Of a DNA stretch of 64,000 bases, positions 18,770 to 27,770 are shown one piece after another. How positions within the stretch are numbered: the stretch's first letter is position 1; each line of letters begins with the position of its first letter. The notes under the pieces are model-generated. The model made no database searches and was not told the origin of the DNA. It saw only the letters and a program-made list of their open reading frames with translations. The stretch lies in assembly GCF_014645735.1 (NCBI RefSeq), contig NZ_BMMH01000002.1, forward strand, positions 62,001 to 126,000, written 5' to 3'. This stretch comes from Nocardia jinanensis (GTDB lineage Bacteria; Actinomycetota; Actinomycetes; Mycobacteriales; Mycobacteriaceae). Position numbers and translations under genes: made by a program.

Positions 18770-18997
18770 ATGGCATTGGCGAACCAGCGCACCGATATCC
18801 CCGTGACCATCGACGAATCCCTGTGTATCGAAGGCTGCACGCTGTGTGTCGAAATCTGCCCGCTCGACTCACTGGCGATCAACCCCGATAACGGAAAAGC
18901 CTTCATGCACGTCGACGAATGCTGGTACTGCGGCCCCTGCGCCGCCCGCTGTCCCACCGGCGCAGTCACTGTCAACATGCCGTATCTCCTGAGGTAG
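18770..18997 (+). CDS. Two-cluster [4Fe-4S] ferredoxin, AprB-like role
   Basis: Predicted 75 aa. C19-x3-C23-x2-C26-x3-C30-P and C51-x2-C54-x2-C57-x3-C61-P provide ligands for two [4Fe-4S] clusters. It directly follows the GntR stop and precedes the lipoprotein gene. With the flavoprotein at 21997-24702 it forms a pair reminiscent of the beta and alpha subunits of adenylylsulfate reductase, in which the ferredoxin passes electrons to or from FAD. It lacks the long C-terminal tail of true AprB, so the reaction may differ. Confidence 0.92.
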   Translation: MALANQRTDIPVTIDESLCIEGCTLCVEICPLDSLAINPDNGKAFMHVDECWYCGPCAARCPTGAVTVNMPYLLR

Positions 18998-19005
18998 ACC
19001 CCCTT

Positions 19006-20385
19006 ATGCCTGTTCTGAAACGCCTGGCCGTGCTGGCCGCCACCGCGGCCCTGGCCCTCACCGGGTGCTCGCTGGAAGAAGCCGCCGCCGGCGATACCGT
19101 GACCGTCGTCGTCGGATACCAGTCCAAAACCATCAACACCGTCACCGCGGGCACCCTGCTGCGCGCCCAGGGATACCTGGAACAGCGGCTCCAGCAGATC
19201 ACCGAAAACGGTGGACCCGCTTACAAGGTCGAATGGCAGGATTACGATACCGGCGCACCCATCACCGCCCAGATGGTGGCCGAGAAGATCGATATCGGTT
19301 CGATGGGCGACTATCCACTGCTCATCAACGGCTCCCGCACCCAGGCCGGGGATCGTTCCCGCACCGAATTCCTCTCCGTTACCGGCTATAACCCCAAGGG
19401 CGCGCTGAACATGGTCGTCGTGCCGCCGGATTCGCCACTCACCGGAGTCGGTGACCTGGCCGGGAAGAAAGTGTCGGCCAGTGTCGGTTCCGCCGGGCAC
19501 GGCACCCTGGTGCAGGCACTCACCCGTGCCGGGGTCGACCCGGTCGGTGGTGTGGAGGTGCTGAACCAGCAGCCGCAGGTGGGAGCCTCGGCGCTGGAAT
19601 CAGGTCAGGTCGCCGCACTGTCCCAGTTCGTGGCGTGGCCCGGGCTGCTGGTGTTCCAGGACAAGGCGAAACTGCTCTACGACGGTGCCGAACTGAACGT
19701 GCCGACCTTCCACGGCGTGGTCGCCCGCGAGCACTACACCGCCGAACATCCCGAGGTGGTGGACGCCTTCCTGCAGGCCCAGCTCGACGCCACCGAATTC
19801 CTGTGGAAGCAACCGCTGGAAGCGGCGCGGATCGTCGCCCAGGACTCGGGTCTGCCGCAGGAGGTCGTGTACCTCTACAACGGCCCGGGTGGCACCTCGT
19901 TCGACACCACCCTGAAACCGAGCCTGATCACCGCCTTCAAAGACGATGTGCGGTACCTGAAGTCGATCGGCGATTTCGCCGACCTGAACATCGACGGTTT
20001 CGTCGACGATCAGCGACTGCGCGCGGCCTTCGCCGCCCGCGGACAGGACTACGACAAGGCTCTCGCCGAGACCACCAACCACACCGCCGGTTCCGGGACC
20101 GAACTGTGGCTCGACGGCCAGGACACGACCCGCCCGGCCGGTGACCCCACCGAACTGCTGCGCGCCGTCGCCGCCGCCCGCGCCGCGGGCTCGAAGGTCC
20201 GGGCCGCCTATATCGTCGACGCCGAACTCGGTACCCGCTGGTTCGCCGATAAAGCGGTCTGGCTGCGCGACGGGAACACCTTCCTGCCGTTCACCACCCA
20301 GGCGGCCGCGCAACGCTACCAGCAGGCCCATTCCGCCGCCGCCCCGGTGACCTACGACCAGGCCGTCGCGGGGGTCCGGTCATGA
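19006..20385 (+). CDS. ABC importer substrate-binding lipoprotein (sulfonate/nitrate/taurine type)
   Basis: Predicted 459 aa from ATG 19006. Signal peptide MPVLKRLAVLAATAALALTGC has lipobox LTGC, so the mature protein is lipid-anchored outside the membrane. TVVVGYQSKTINTVTAGTLL and KIDIGSMGDYPLLINGS are typical of SsuA/NrtA-like binding proteins. At 459 aa it is longer than the usual 320-350, with a C-terminal extension (YDKALAETTNHTAGS to the end). It is followed by permease and ATPase genes with ATGA overlaps. Ligand likely an organosulfur or other small anion, by family only. Confidence 0.92.
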   Translation: MPVLKRLAVLAATAALALTGCSLEEAAAGDTVTVVVGYQSKTINTVTAGTLLRAQGYLEQRLQQITENGGPAYKVEWQDYDTGAPITAQMVAEKIDIGSMGDYPLLINGSRTQAGDRSRTEFLSVTGYNPKGALNMVVVPPDSPLTGVGDLAGKKVSASVGSAGHGTLVQALTRAGVDPVGGVEVLNQQPQVGASALESGQVAALSQFVAWPGLLVFQDKAKLLYDGAELNVPTFHGVVAREHYTAEHPEVVDAFLQAQLDATEFLWKQPLEAARIVAQDSGLPQEVVYLYNGPGGTSFDTTLKPSLITAFKDDVRYLKSIGDFADLNIDGFVDDQRLRAAFAARGQDYDKALAETTNHTAGSGTELWLDGQDTTRPAGDPTELLRAVAAARAAGSKVRAAYIVDAELGTRWFADKAVWLRDGNTFLPFTTQAAAQRYQQAHSAAAPVTYDQAVAGVRS

Positions 20386-21236
20386 CCGCGGCCACCACGC
20401 TTCCCGCCGCCGTTCCGGCCGCCACCGATACCGTGACGGCGCGGCGACCGGGCCGGTCGGTGTGGCCGGGACGGTCGCTGCGGCTCGGCTCGGTACTGGC
20501 CGCGGTCCTGCTCTGGCAGGTACTGACCACCGCCGATATCCGGCTGTGGTTACGTTTCGACACCCTGCCCTCGGTCACCGAGGTGATCACCGCGTTCGGC
20601 CGCCAGCTCGGTACCGATGTCTACTATCTCGATCTGGCGCAGTCCCTGGTCCGTATTCTCACCGGTTTCGGTATCGCCACCGTCCTAGGCGTCACCAGCG
20701 GTATCGCCCTGGGCCGCTCCCGCCTGTTCGCCGGGATCCTGGGCCCGCTGACCGAACTGGCCCGGCCGATCCCGGCCATCGCTGTGGTCCCGATCGCGAT
20801 CCTGCTGTTCCCCGACGACGAGGCCGGCATCGTCTTCATCACCAGCCTCGCCGCCTACTTTCCGATCATGGTCAGCACGCGCCACGCGGTCCGCGCGCTG
20901 CCCACCCTGTGGGAGGACTCGGTGCGCACCCTGGGCGGTAACCGGTGGGATGTCCTGCTGCGGGTCGTGTTCCCCGGAGCGCTCCCGGGGATTTTCAGCG
21001 GACTGTCGGTCGGGATCGGTGTCGCCTGGATCTGCTTGGTGTCCGCGGAAATGATCTCCGGCCGCCTCGGTGTCGGCTACCGCACCTGGCAGGCCTACAC
21101 CATCGTCGACTATCCGGGCGTTTTCGTCGGGATCATCACCATCGGCATCCTCGGTTTCGGCACCTCGGCGGCGATCGAACTCCTCGGCCGCCGAGCCACC
21201 CGCTGGCTGCCGCGGGGAGAGGAGAACAACCGATGA
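20382..21236 (+). CDS. ABC importer permease (SsuC/TauC type)
   Basis: Predicted 284 aa with about six hydrophobic helices (for example LGSVLAAVLLWQVLTT, ILTGFGIATVLGVTSGIALG, GIITIGILGFGTSAAIELL). The coupling loop EDSVRTLGGNRWDVLLRVVFPGALPGIFSGL is the EAA motif contacting the ATPase. It overlaps the substrate-binding gene and the ATPase gene by 4 nt each, so the three are expressed as one transporter in the cytoplasmic membrane. Confidence 0.94.
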   Translation: MTAATTLPAAVPAATDTVTARRPGRSVWPGRSLRLGSVLAAVLLWQVLTTADIRLWLRFDTLPSVTEVITAFGRQLGTDVYYLDLAQSLVRILTGFGIATVLGVTSGIALGRSRLFAGILGPLTELARPIPAIAVVPIAILLFPDDEAGIVFITSLAAYFPIMVSTRHAVRALPTLWEDSVRTLGGNRWDVLLRVVFPGALPGIFSGLSVGIGVAWICLVSAEMISGRLGVGYRTWQAYTIVDYPGVFVGIITIGILGFGTSAAIELLGRRATRWLPRGEENNR

Positions 21237-22000
21237 CCACCACGCTCACCACCGAAACCTCCGCACCCGGTACCGGTGCGCCCGGAATGAGCCTGCGGCT
21301 CGACGACATCTCGCTGTCCTACACCGGCGATCCGGTGATCGACCGGCTGTCACTGGACGTGCGGCCCGGCGAGATCCTCGTCCTCACCGGTCCCTCGGGC
21401 TGCGGTAAGTCCACGGTGCTGCGCGCGCTGGCCGGGTTGCTGCCCCCGGACTCCGGCCGGGTTCTCGCCGACGGGGAAGCGGTGACCACCACCTCCCGGG
21501 ATCGTGCCGTGGTGTTCCAGGACAATGCCCTGCTGCCGTGGCGCAGTGTGCGATCGAATATCGAACTCGCGCTGCGGTTACGGGGCGAACCCAAGGCCGG
21601 GCGCCGCGCCGCGGCCGACCGCTGGATCGACGAAGTCGGGCTCACCGGGTTCGCCGATTTCCTGCCCAAGAGCCTGTCCGGCGGGATGCGGCAGCGCGTG
21701 CAACTCGCGCGTGGCCTGGCCGGGGCACCGCGCGCGGTGATGATGGACGAACCGTTCGGGGCGCTGGACACTCAGACCCGCGCCACCATGCAGCGGCTGC
21801 TGATCGAGACCTGGCGCACCCATCCCACCACCATCGTGTTCGTCACCCACGATGTGGACGAGGCGCTGCTGCTCGGGGATCGGGTCGCCGTCCTCGGGCG
21901 CGCCGGGAAACCGTTGCGTGCCCTGATCGATGTTCCGAATCCGCGCGAAACCGCCGACCGGCAGCCGCAGCGCGACCGACTCGTGGAGGCCCTGTCGTGA
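21233..22000 (+). CDS. ABC importer ATP-binding protein (SsuB/TauB type)
   Basis: Predicted 255 aa. Walker A GPSGCGKST, Q-loop FQDNALLPWRSV, signature LSGGMRQR, Walker B AVMMDEPFGALD and H-loop VTHDVDEA are all present and in order. The start is ATG 21233, overlapping the permease stop. Its own TGA overlaps the GTG start of the flavoprotein, extending the chain of coupled genes. It energises import of the binding-protein ligand. Confidence 0.95.
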   Translation: MTTTLTTETSAPGTGAPGMSLRLDDISLSYTGDPVIDRLSLDVRPGEILVLTGPSGCGKSTVLRALAGLLPPDSGRVLADGEAVTTTSRDRAVVFQDNALLPWRSVRSNIELALRLRGEPKAGRRAAADRWIDEVGLTGFADFLPKSLSGGMRQRVQLARGLAGAPRAVMMDEPFGALDTQTRATMQRLLIETWRTHPTTIVFVTHDVDEALLLGDRVAVLGRAGKPLRALIDVPNPRETADRQPQRDRLVEALS

Positions 22001-24702
22001 CAGCACCCACCCTGCTCGCGGCGCCGGATCTCGCCGATACCGTGCGCCTGGACTGCGATGTCCTGGTCATCGGCGGTGGCACCGCCGGAACGATGGCCGC
22101 GCTCACCGCAGCCGAACAGGGCGCGCACGTCCTACTCCTGGAAAAGGCCCATGTGCGGCATTCGGGTGCGCTGGCGATGGGTATGGACGGCGTCAACAAT
22201 GCCGTCATCCCCGGGAAAGCCGAACCGGAGGACTACGTCGCCGAGATCACCCGCGCCAACGACGGCATCGTCGATCAGCGCACGGTCTACCAGACCGCGA
22301 CCCGCGGTTTCGCCATGGTGCAGCGGCTGGAGAAGTACGGTGTCAAGTTCGAGAAGGACGAATACGGCGAGTACGCGGTACGCCGGGTGCATCGCTCCGG
22401 TTCGTACGTGCTGCCGATGCCCGAGGGCAAGGATGTGAAGAAGGCCCTCTACCGGGTGCTGCGGCAGCGCAAGATGCGGGAGAAGATCCGGATCGAGAAC
22501 CGCCTCATGCCGGTACGGGTCCTCACCGCCGGCGGCCGAGCCGTCGGCGCGGCGGCGCTGAACACACGCACCGGTGAGTTCGTCACGGTCGGTGCGAAAG
22601 CTGTCGTCCTGGCGACCGGTCCGTGCGGCCGGCTGGGTCTTCCGGCGTCGGGTTACCTGTACGGCACCTATGAGAACCCCACCAACGCCGGTGACGGCTA
22701 TTCGATGGCCTATCACGCGGGTGCCGAGCTCAGCGGTATCGAATGCTTCCAGATCAACCCGCTCATCAAGGACTACAACGGCCCCGCGTGCGCCTATGTC
22801 GCCAACCCGTTCGGCGGCTATCAGGTCAATGCGCAGGGGGAACGGTTCGTCGATTCCGACTACTGGTCGGGGCAGATGATCGCCGAGGTCAAACGGGAAA
22901 TCGATTCCGCGCGCGGACCCATCTACCTGAAGGTGTCGCATCTGCCGGACGAGACCCTGACCGCGCTCGAAGATATCCTGCACACCACCGAACGTCCCAC
23001 CCGCGGCACCTTCCACGCCAACCGCGGCCACGACTACCGCACCCACGATATCGAGATGCACATCTCCGAAATCGGTTTGTGCGGCGGACATTCCGCCTCG
23101 GGCGTGTGGGTGGACGAGAACGCCCGCACCACGGTGCCCGGCCTGTACGCGGCCGGTGATCTGGCGTGCGTCCCGCACAACTACATGATCGGCGCCTTCG
23201 TGTTCGGCGAACTCGCCGGCGCGCACGCCGCCGCCACGCTGGCCGATACCGCGGCCCCGCAGGAGCTGCCCACCGACCAGGTGGCCGACGCATACGAACT
23301 CGTCTACCGCCCGCTGCGCAACCCGGACGGTCCACCGCAACCGCAGGTCGAATACAAGCTGCGCCGTTTCGTCAACGACTATGTGGCACCGCCGAAAACC
23401 GCGGCGAAACTATCGCTGGCGGTGGAAACCTTCGAACGGATGCGCGGCGATATCGGTGACATGGGCGCGCGCACCCCGCACGAACTCATGCGCGCCGCCG
23501 AGGTCTCGTTCATCCGCGACTGCGCGGAAATGGCCGCCCGCAGCTCGCTGACCCGCACCGAATCCCGTTGGGGCCTCTACCACGAACGCGCCGATCTCCC
23601 GGAGCGCGACGACGACGCCTGGCGCTACCACCTGAACCTGTACAAGGGCGCCGACGGCACGATGCAGTTCCTCAAACGCCCGGTCGCCCCGTATCTGGTG
23701 CCCGTTCCCGGGCTCGACGACCTGCCGTCCCAGGGCGAGCCGGTACCGGTCGAGCAACCCGAACTCGTCGGCCACCGCCGCGCCCCGAGCGGTCCGGCCC
23801 CCGAACTCCGCGCCACCGCCGCATCGGAATCGGCTCCTGCCGCTTCCCCCCGGCTGCTCGCACTGCTGGCCCTGGACGCCCCCACCGCCGCGGAACTCGC
23901 CGAATATCTGTCCGACACAGACGAACTGGTCCGGGTCGCATCGATCGCGGCACTCACCGAGAACACCCCCGACGGTTTCGCGGCGCTACTGGTCGTCGCG
24001 CTCGACGATGCCGCCGCACCGGTGCGCGCCGCCGCCGCGGCCGCCCTACGCGAACTGGTGGAGGTGCTGCCCTCCGCGGACGGTCTCGCCGAACGGCTGA
24101 CGTCCGGGGATCCGGTCGTTCGCGCGGTCGTACTCGACCTGCTGCGCGCGGCCCGTACCGGGAAGGCAGCCGACTATCGGGCGGCACTGGCGGACCCCGA
24201 CCACCGGGTGCGGATCGCCGCGGTGCGGGCGCTGGTCTCCTTGGACGAATACGACGCGCTGGCCGCCGCGGCCACCGATACCGATCGGGAGGTCCGGATC
24301 GCGGCCGCGCAAGGTCTGGCCACCATCGGCACCGGTGGCTCGGAGACCGTCCGTGGATTGGTCACCGATCGCGACCCGCTGGTGCGGGCCGCGGCACTGG
24401 CCGCGTTCGCCGATATCGGTGCCACCGAGCCCGATATCGCGTCCTGCGCCGCGGCGCTGCGCGATAGCGCCTGGCAGGTCCGGGTGGGCGCGGCCAAAGG
24501 ACTCGCGGGCGCCGAACCCGGCCCCGCCGTCATCGAACTGGCCGCCGCGCTCACCGACCCCCACCTGGACGTCCGCAAAGCCGCGGTGCTCGCGCTGGCG
24601 TCGTGGCCGGATCACGAACCGGCCCGTGAGCTGCTCCGCGCGGCCGTCGACGACCCGGACGCCGACGTCCGCGCGTACGCGCGCCGCGCAGTGACCGGCT
24701 GA
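21997..24702 (+). CDS. AprA/FrdA-like flavoprotein fused to C-terminal HEAT repeats
   Basis: Predicted 901 aa. Residues 1-560: an FAD-binding fold (DVLVIGGGTAGTMAALTAAEQGAHVLLLEKA) with ATGPCGRLGLPASGY, HISEIGLCGGHSASGVWVDE and VPGLYAAGDLACVPHNY, as in fumarate-reductase/adenylylsulfate-reductase flavoproteins. A Pro/Ala linker lies near 595-620. Residues 620-901 are about seven HEAT-like repeats with the pattern DPxxxVRxAAxxAL. Such fused repeats are unusual for this family. GTG 21997 overlaps the ATPase stop. With the ferredoxin at 18770 and the sulfonate-type importer it suggests redox processing of an imported sulfur (or other anionic) compound; the true substrate is unknown. Confidence 0.9.
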   Translation: MTAPTLLAAPDLADTVRLDCDVLVIGGGTAGTMAALTAAEQGAHVLLLEKAHVRHSGALAMGMDGVNNAVIPGKAEPEDYVAEITRANDGIVDQRTVYQTATRGFAMVQRLEKYGVKFEKDEYGEYAVRRVHRSGSYVLPMPEGKDVKKALYRVLRQRKMREKIRIENRLMPVRVLTAGGRAVGAAALNTRTGEFVTVGAKAVVLATGPCGRLGLPASGYLYGTYENPTNAGDGYSMAYHAGAELSGIECFQINPLIKDYNGPACAYVANPFGGYQVNAQGERFVDSDYWSGQMIAEVKREIDSARGPIYLKVSHLPDETLTALEDILHTTERPTRGTFHANRGHDYRTHDIEMHISEIGLCGGHSASGVWVDENARTTVPGLYAAGDLACVPHNYMIGAFVFGELAGAHAAATLADTAAPQELPTDQVADAYELVYRPLRNPDGPPQPQVEYKLRRFVNDYVAPPKTAAKLSLAVETFERMRGDIGDMGARTPHELMRAAEVSFIRDCAEMAARSSLTRTESRWGLYHERADLPERDDDAWRYHLNLYKGADGTMQFLKRPVAPYLVPVPGLDDLPSQGEPVPVEQPELVGHRRAPSGPAPELRATAASESAPAASPRLLALLALDAPTAAELAEYLSDTDELVRVASIAALTENTPDGFAALLVVALDDAAAPVRAAAAAALRELVEVLPSADGLAERLTSGDPVVRAVVLDLLRAARTGKAADYRAALADPDHRVRIAAVRALVSLDEYDALAAAATDTDREVRIAAAQGLATIGTGGSETVRGLVTDRDPLVRAAALAAFADIGATEPDIASCAAALRDSAWQVRVGAAKGLAGAEPGPAVIELAAALTDPHLDVRKAAVLALASWPDHEPARELLRAAVDDPDADVRAYARRAVTG

Positions 24703-24753
24703 GACCGCCCGGCCCGCGCCGCGTCAGAGAGGGGGCGCGGGCCGGGCGGTCTC
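24701..24753. terminator. Strong bidirectional terminator-type stem
   Basis: A perfect 20-bp inverted repeat (24701-24720 with 24734-24753) and a 13-nt loop. It begins inside the flavoprotein stop codon and ends inside the stop of the decayed ferredoxin-reductase gene. Confidence 0.85.
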
Positions 24754-25313
24754 AGCCGCGGCGCGCGGTGGCGAGCAGTTGTTCCACAGTCGCCGGTTTC
24801 ACCCGGGGACGCGCCCGCGGCCGTACCGGCGGCGCGCTCGGCGCGGTCCACCGCCTGCCAGGCCGCACGGTCGATCACATCGGGTTGCCGGGCGGTCGGT
24901 GTGGCGACCGGACCAGTGAGCTCGTTGCGGACATACCGCACCCCGCGTACCCGGTCCGCACCCACGATCTCGGTGGGGGAGACGCAGTACCGGAACACGG
25001 TTCGCCGGTTGCCCGCGCGCGCGGCGGGCGGCCCGTGAACTCCTCGGCGGCCGCCAGTTTCAAGCCGAGTTCGTACGAGGCGTCCGAGCCGGTGCGGTAG
25101 GCCTGCGCGGCTTCGTCGAATACGAGGTCACCCGGATCGACTACGATATCGACACCGTCGAGCTGTCCGAGCGCCCGGAACTCCGGTGCGGTGTAGGCGG
25201 CCTGCAACACGCCGCGGCGTCCCAGGATCACCACCTCGCGTATTGCAGTCCACCGGGCATTCGGCCACGCAACTGGCGTCGTCGCAGCAGCGCTGGGTGA
25301 TGACATAGGCCAC
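24752..25313 (-). pseudogene. Decayed ferredoxin/ferredoxin-NADP reductase (FprB-like)
   Basis: GTG at 25313, overlapping the cyp51 stop (TAGTG), opens VAYVITQRCCDDASCVAECPVDC, the N-terminal iron-sulfur segment of FprB-type reductases. The frame then changes and continues REVVILGRRGVLQAAYTAPEF, which belongs roughly 250 residues further on, so a large internal deletion is implied. Pieces SPTEIVGADRVRGVRYVRNEL and RPRVKPATVEQLLATARRG resume in other frames up to a TGA at 24752. An intact copy would have supplied electrons to the ferredoxin-CYP51 pair. It cannot make a functional enzyme as read. Confidence 0.82.
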
Positions 25314-26671
25314 TAGCTCTCCTGCTGCCTGCGGCGATAGCGCACCCGGCACGGCTGCGCCAGCTGCACCACCATTTTGGAGTGATCGTTGCGGTAGGAC
25401 TCCGAGGGCTGCACCATCTCGAATTCCCAGTCCCGCAGCAGCACCGAGAAGATCGCCTTCAATTGCATCAGCGCGAACGCCGCGCCGACACAGCGGTGGC
25501 GACCGGCGCCGAAGGGGATCCAGGTCCAGCGGTTGATCAGGTCTTCCTGGTTGGGGTCGATATAGCGGCCGGGATCGAAACTGTCCGGGTTCGGGAAATC
25601 CTCGGAGAGCCGGTTGGAGATCGCGGGGGTCGCCGCCACGTGATCGCCGGGCTCGATCCGGTTCCCGCACACCTCGAACTCACCCTGCGCCACGCGCATG
25701 AGGATGATGAGCGGCGGATGTAGCCGCAGTGTCTCCTTGAGTATCGCTTCCAGTCGCGGGATCTGCCGCAGTGCGTGGAAGCTCACTTCCTGGCCGTCGG
25801 CGTAGAGCTCGTCGAGTTCCTTCACCACGCCGGACAGCACTTCCGGATGCCGGAGCAGTTCGATTACCGACCAGGCCGCGGTGCCCGAGGTGGTGTGGTG
25901 GCCGGCGAACATCATCGAGATGAAGATGCCGGTGACCTCGCTGGCGCTGAAATGCGGGGTGCCGTCCTCTTTCTGCACCGAGACCAGCACATCGAGGAGG
26001 TCGCGGTCCTCTTTGTCGGCAGGCGGGTTCGCGATCCGCCCGTTCATGATCTCCTGGACGAGTTCCACCAGCGCGGTGCGGGATTCGTCGCGGATCCGGA
26101 AGCTCTCGATGGGCATGTACGGGTCCACGTAGGCCAGCGCGTCGGTTCCGCGTTCCAGGTTGTGGTACAGGTGCGCGAACCGACTGTCGAGTTCCTCGCG
26201 GAACTTGGTCCCGATCAGGCAGGCCGAGGACGTGTAGATGGTGAGCTCGGCGAAGAAGTCGAGCAGATCGATCTCGCCTTCATCGCCCCAGGTCGCCAGC
26301 ATCCGGTCGACCTCTTTCTCGATGGTCGCCGCGTGCCCGCGCATCTGGTCGCCGCGCAGTGCGGAGTTGTGCAGCATCTCCTTGCGTCGCTCGGGGCTGG
26401 CGTCGAACACCACACCTTCGCCGAAGATCGGTTTCATGAAGGGGTAGGCGGCGGCCTGGTCGAGGTCCTCGTCGGCGGCGCGGAAGAAGAATTCGTTCGC
26501 TTCGGCACCGGTCAGCAGGATGACGTGGCGGCCGGCGAGTTCGAATTCACCGACGTCGCCACATTCCTCCCGGACCCGGCGCATCAGCGCGATCGGGTCG
26601 GTACGGAATTCCTCCAGGTGGCCGTGCTCGTGTTCGCCTCCGGACACCCGCGGCGGTTTCACCGAAGTCAT
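25313..26671 (-). CDS. cyp51: Sterol 14-alpha-demethylase, cytochrome P450 CYP51
   Basis: Predicted 452 aa, recognisably close to M. tuberculosis CYP51 from memory: PRVSGGEHEHGHLEEFRTDP at the start, IFGEGVVFDASPERRKEML, I-helix MMFAGHHTTSGTAAW, K-helix ETLR and heme loop FGAGRHRCVG (Cys near 395). Soluble bacterial CYP51 removes the 14-alpha-methyl group of sterols in three oxidations. The divergent SDR gene and two TetR-like operators (26719-26728, 26813-26822) lie upstream. The ferredoxin at 9424-9624 is the probable redox partner. The physiological substrate in actinobacteria is unresolved. Confidence 0.96.
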   Translation of the reverse strand: MTSVKPPRVSGGEHEHGHLEEFRTDPIALMRRVREECGDVGEFELAGRHVILLTGAEANEFFFRAADEDLDQAAAYPFMKPIFGEGVVFDASPERRKEMLHNSALRGDQMRGHAATIEKEVDRMLATWGDEGEIDLLDFFAELTIYTSSACLIGTKFREELDSRFAHLYHNLERGTDALAYVDPYMPIESFRIRDESRTALVELVQEIMNGRIANPPADKEDRDLLDVLVSVQKEDGTPHFSASEVTGIFISMMFAGHHTTSGTAAWSVIELLRHPEVLSGVVKELDELYADGQEVSFHALRQIPRLEAILKETLRLHPPLIILMRVAQGEFEVCGNRIEPGDHVAATPAISNRLSEDFPNPDSFDPGRYIDPNQEDLINRWTWIPFGAGRHRCVGAAFALMQLKAIFSVLLRDWEFEMVQPSESYRNDHSKMVVQLAQPCRVRYRRRQQES

Positions 26672-26718
26672 GTGGAAATCCTTCCCCAGATTACTGTCCA
26701 GGATCTATGGTAGACACC

Positions 26719-26728
26719 TGTCTGGACA
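26719..26728. promoter_or_regulatory. Candidate TetR operator, site 4
   Basis: TGTCTGGACA in the context ACACCTGTCTGGACAGTA, 48 nt upstream of the cyp51 start. Confidence 0.65.
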
Positions 26729-26812
26729 GTACTACGGGGTGTTGTGCGCAAGCAAGGCGCGCCCCCGGGCAACGCATCGATCCACCACCGGGGCGCTGCC
26801 GGAATGCCATAC

Positions 26813-26822
26813 TGTCCGGACA
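26813..26822. promoter_or_regulatory. Candidate TetR operator, site 5
   Basis: The perfect palindrome TGTCCGGACA, in the context TACTGTCCGGACACCTGTA, 49 nt upstream of the SDR start. Confidence 0.68.
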
Positions 26823-26870
26823 CCTGTACGGAATAGTGTTCGGGCGAGAGAAGCGAGCGAGAACAGGCCC

Positions 26871-27770
26871 ATGAGCGGAAACCGAACCCTGTGGGGACGC
26901 GGCGCCGTCGTCGTCGGCGCCACCAGCGGCATCGGCTATGCCGTCGCCCACGCCCTGGCCGGGCACGGCGCCGGAGTGGTCGTCAACGGACGCAACGCAC
27001 CCGCGGTCGAACGCACGGTCAACTCCCTGGCCCTGGCCGGACACCGCGCCGTCGGCGTCACCGGCAGCGCCGCCGACGAAACCACCGCCACCGAACTCGT
27101 CGACACCTGCGTCCGCACCTTCGGCGCCGTCGACGTCCTCGTCAACTGCGCCGGTATCGCCGAACCCGCCGGATCCTCCATCCTCGACATCAGCACCCGC
27201 GACTGGCGTGCCCTGCTCGACTCCCACCTCACCACCACCTTCAACACCTGCCGCGCCGCCGCCCCGAAAATGGTCGCCCAGGGCCGTGGCAGCATCATCA
27301 ACACCAGCTCCTTCGCCTACCTCGGCGACTACGGCGGCACCGGATACGCCGCCGGCAAAGGCGCGGTCAACTCCCTGACCCTCGCTATCGCCGCGGAACT
27401 CGCCGAACACAAGGTCCGCGCCAACGTCGTATGCCCCGGCGCCAAAACCCGGCTCTCCAGCGGAATCGCCTACGAAGCCAAGATCATGGAGCTCTACCGC
27501 CGCGGCATGCTCGACGAGATCAGCAAGGACGCCGCTCTCGACGCCCCACCCGCCGATTACGTCGCCCAGCTCTACCTCTACCTCGCCGGTTCGGCCGCCG
27601 AACAGGTCACCGGGCAGATCTTCGTCGCCGCGGGCGGATTCGTCGGCCGCTACGACCGCCCGGCCCCCAGCATCCTCGGCTTCCGCGACCACAACGACAC
27701 TCCGCCCTGGACCCAGGACGAACTACACCGCATGATCGGCGGCCGCGACACGGAGGCCGGTTCGAAGTGA
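26871..27770 (+). CDS. Short-chain dehydrogenase/reductase
   Basis: Predicted 299 aa from ATG 26871. Features are cofactor motif GATSGIGYAV near residue 15, VLVNCAGIAEPA, catalytic Ser in IINTSSFAYLG and Y-x3-K in GYAAGKGAVNS. Classical SDRs oxidise or reduce hydroxy/keto groups with NAD(P). The length exceeds the minimal 250 aa because of a C-terminal extension (YDRPAPSILGFRDHN). It diverges from cyp51 with two shared operators, as an SDR also neighbours cyp51 in mycobacteria. Likely acts on the CYP51-pathway sterol/terpenoid. It overlaps the next gene by 4 nt. Confidence 0.93.
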   Translation: MSGNRTLWGRGAVVVGATSGIGYAVAHALAGHGAGVVVNGRNAPAVERTVNSLALAGHRAVGVTGSAADETTATELVDTCVRTFGAVDVLVNCAGIAEPAGSSILDISTRDWRALLDSHLTTTFNTCRAAAPKMVAQGRGSIINTSSFAYLGDYGGTGYAAGKGAVNSLTLAIAAELAEHKVRANVVCPGAKTRLSSGIAYEAKIMELYRRGMLDEISKDAALDAPPADYVAQLYLYLAGSAAEQVTGQIFVAAGGFVGRYDRPAPSILGFRDHNDTPPWTQDELHRMIGGRDTEAGSK

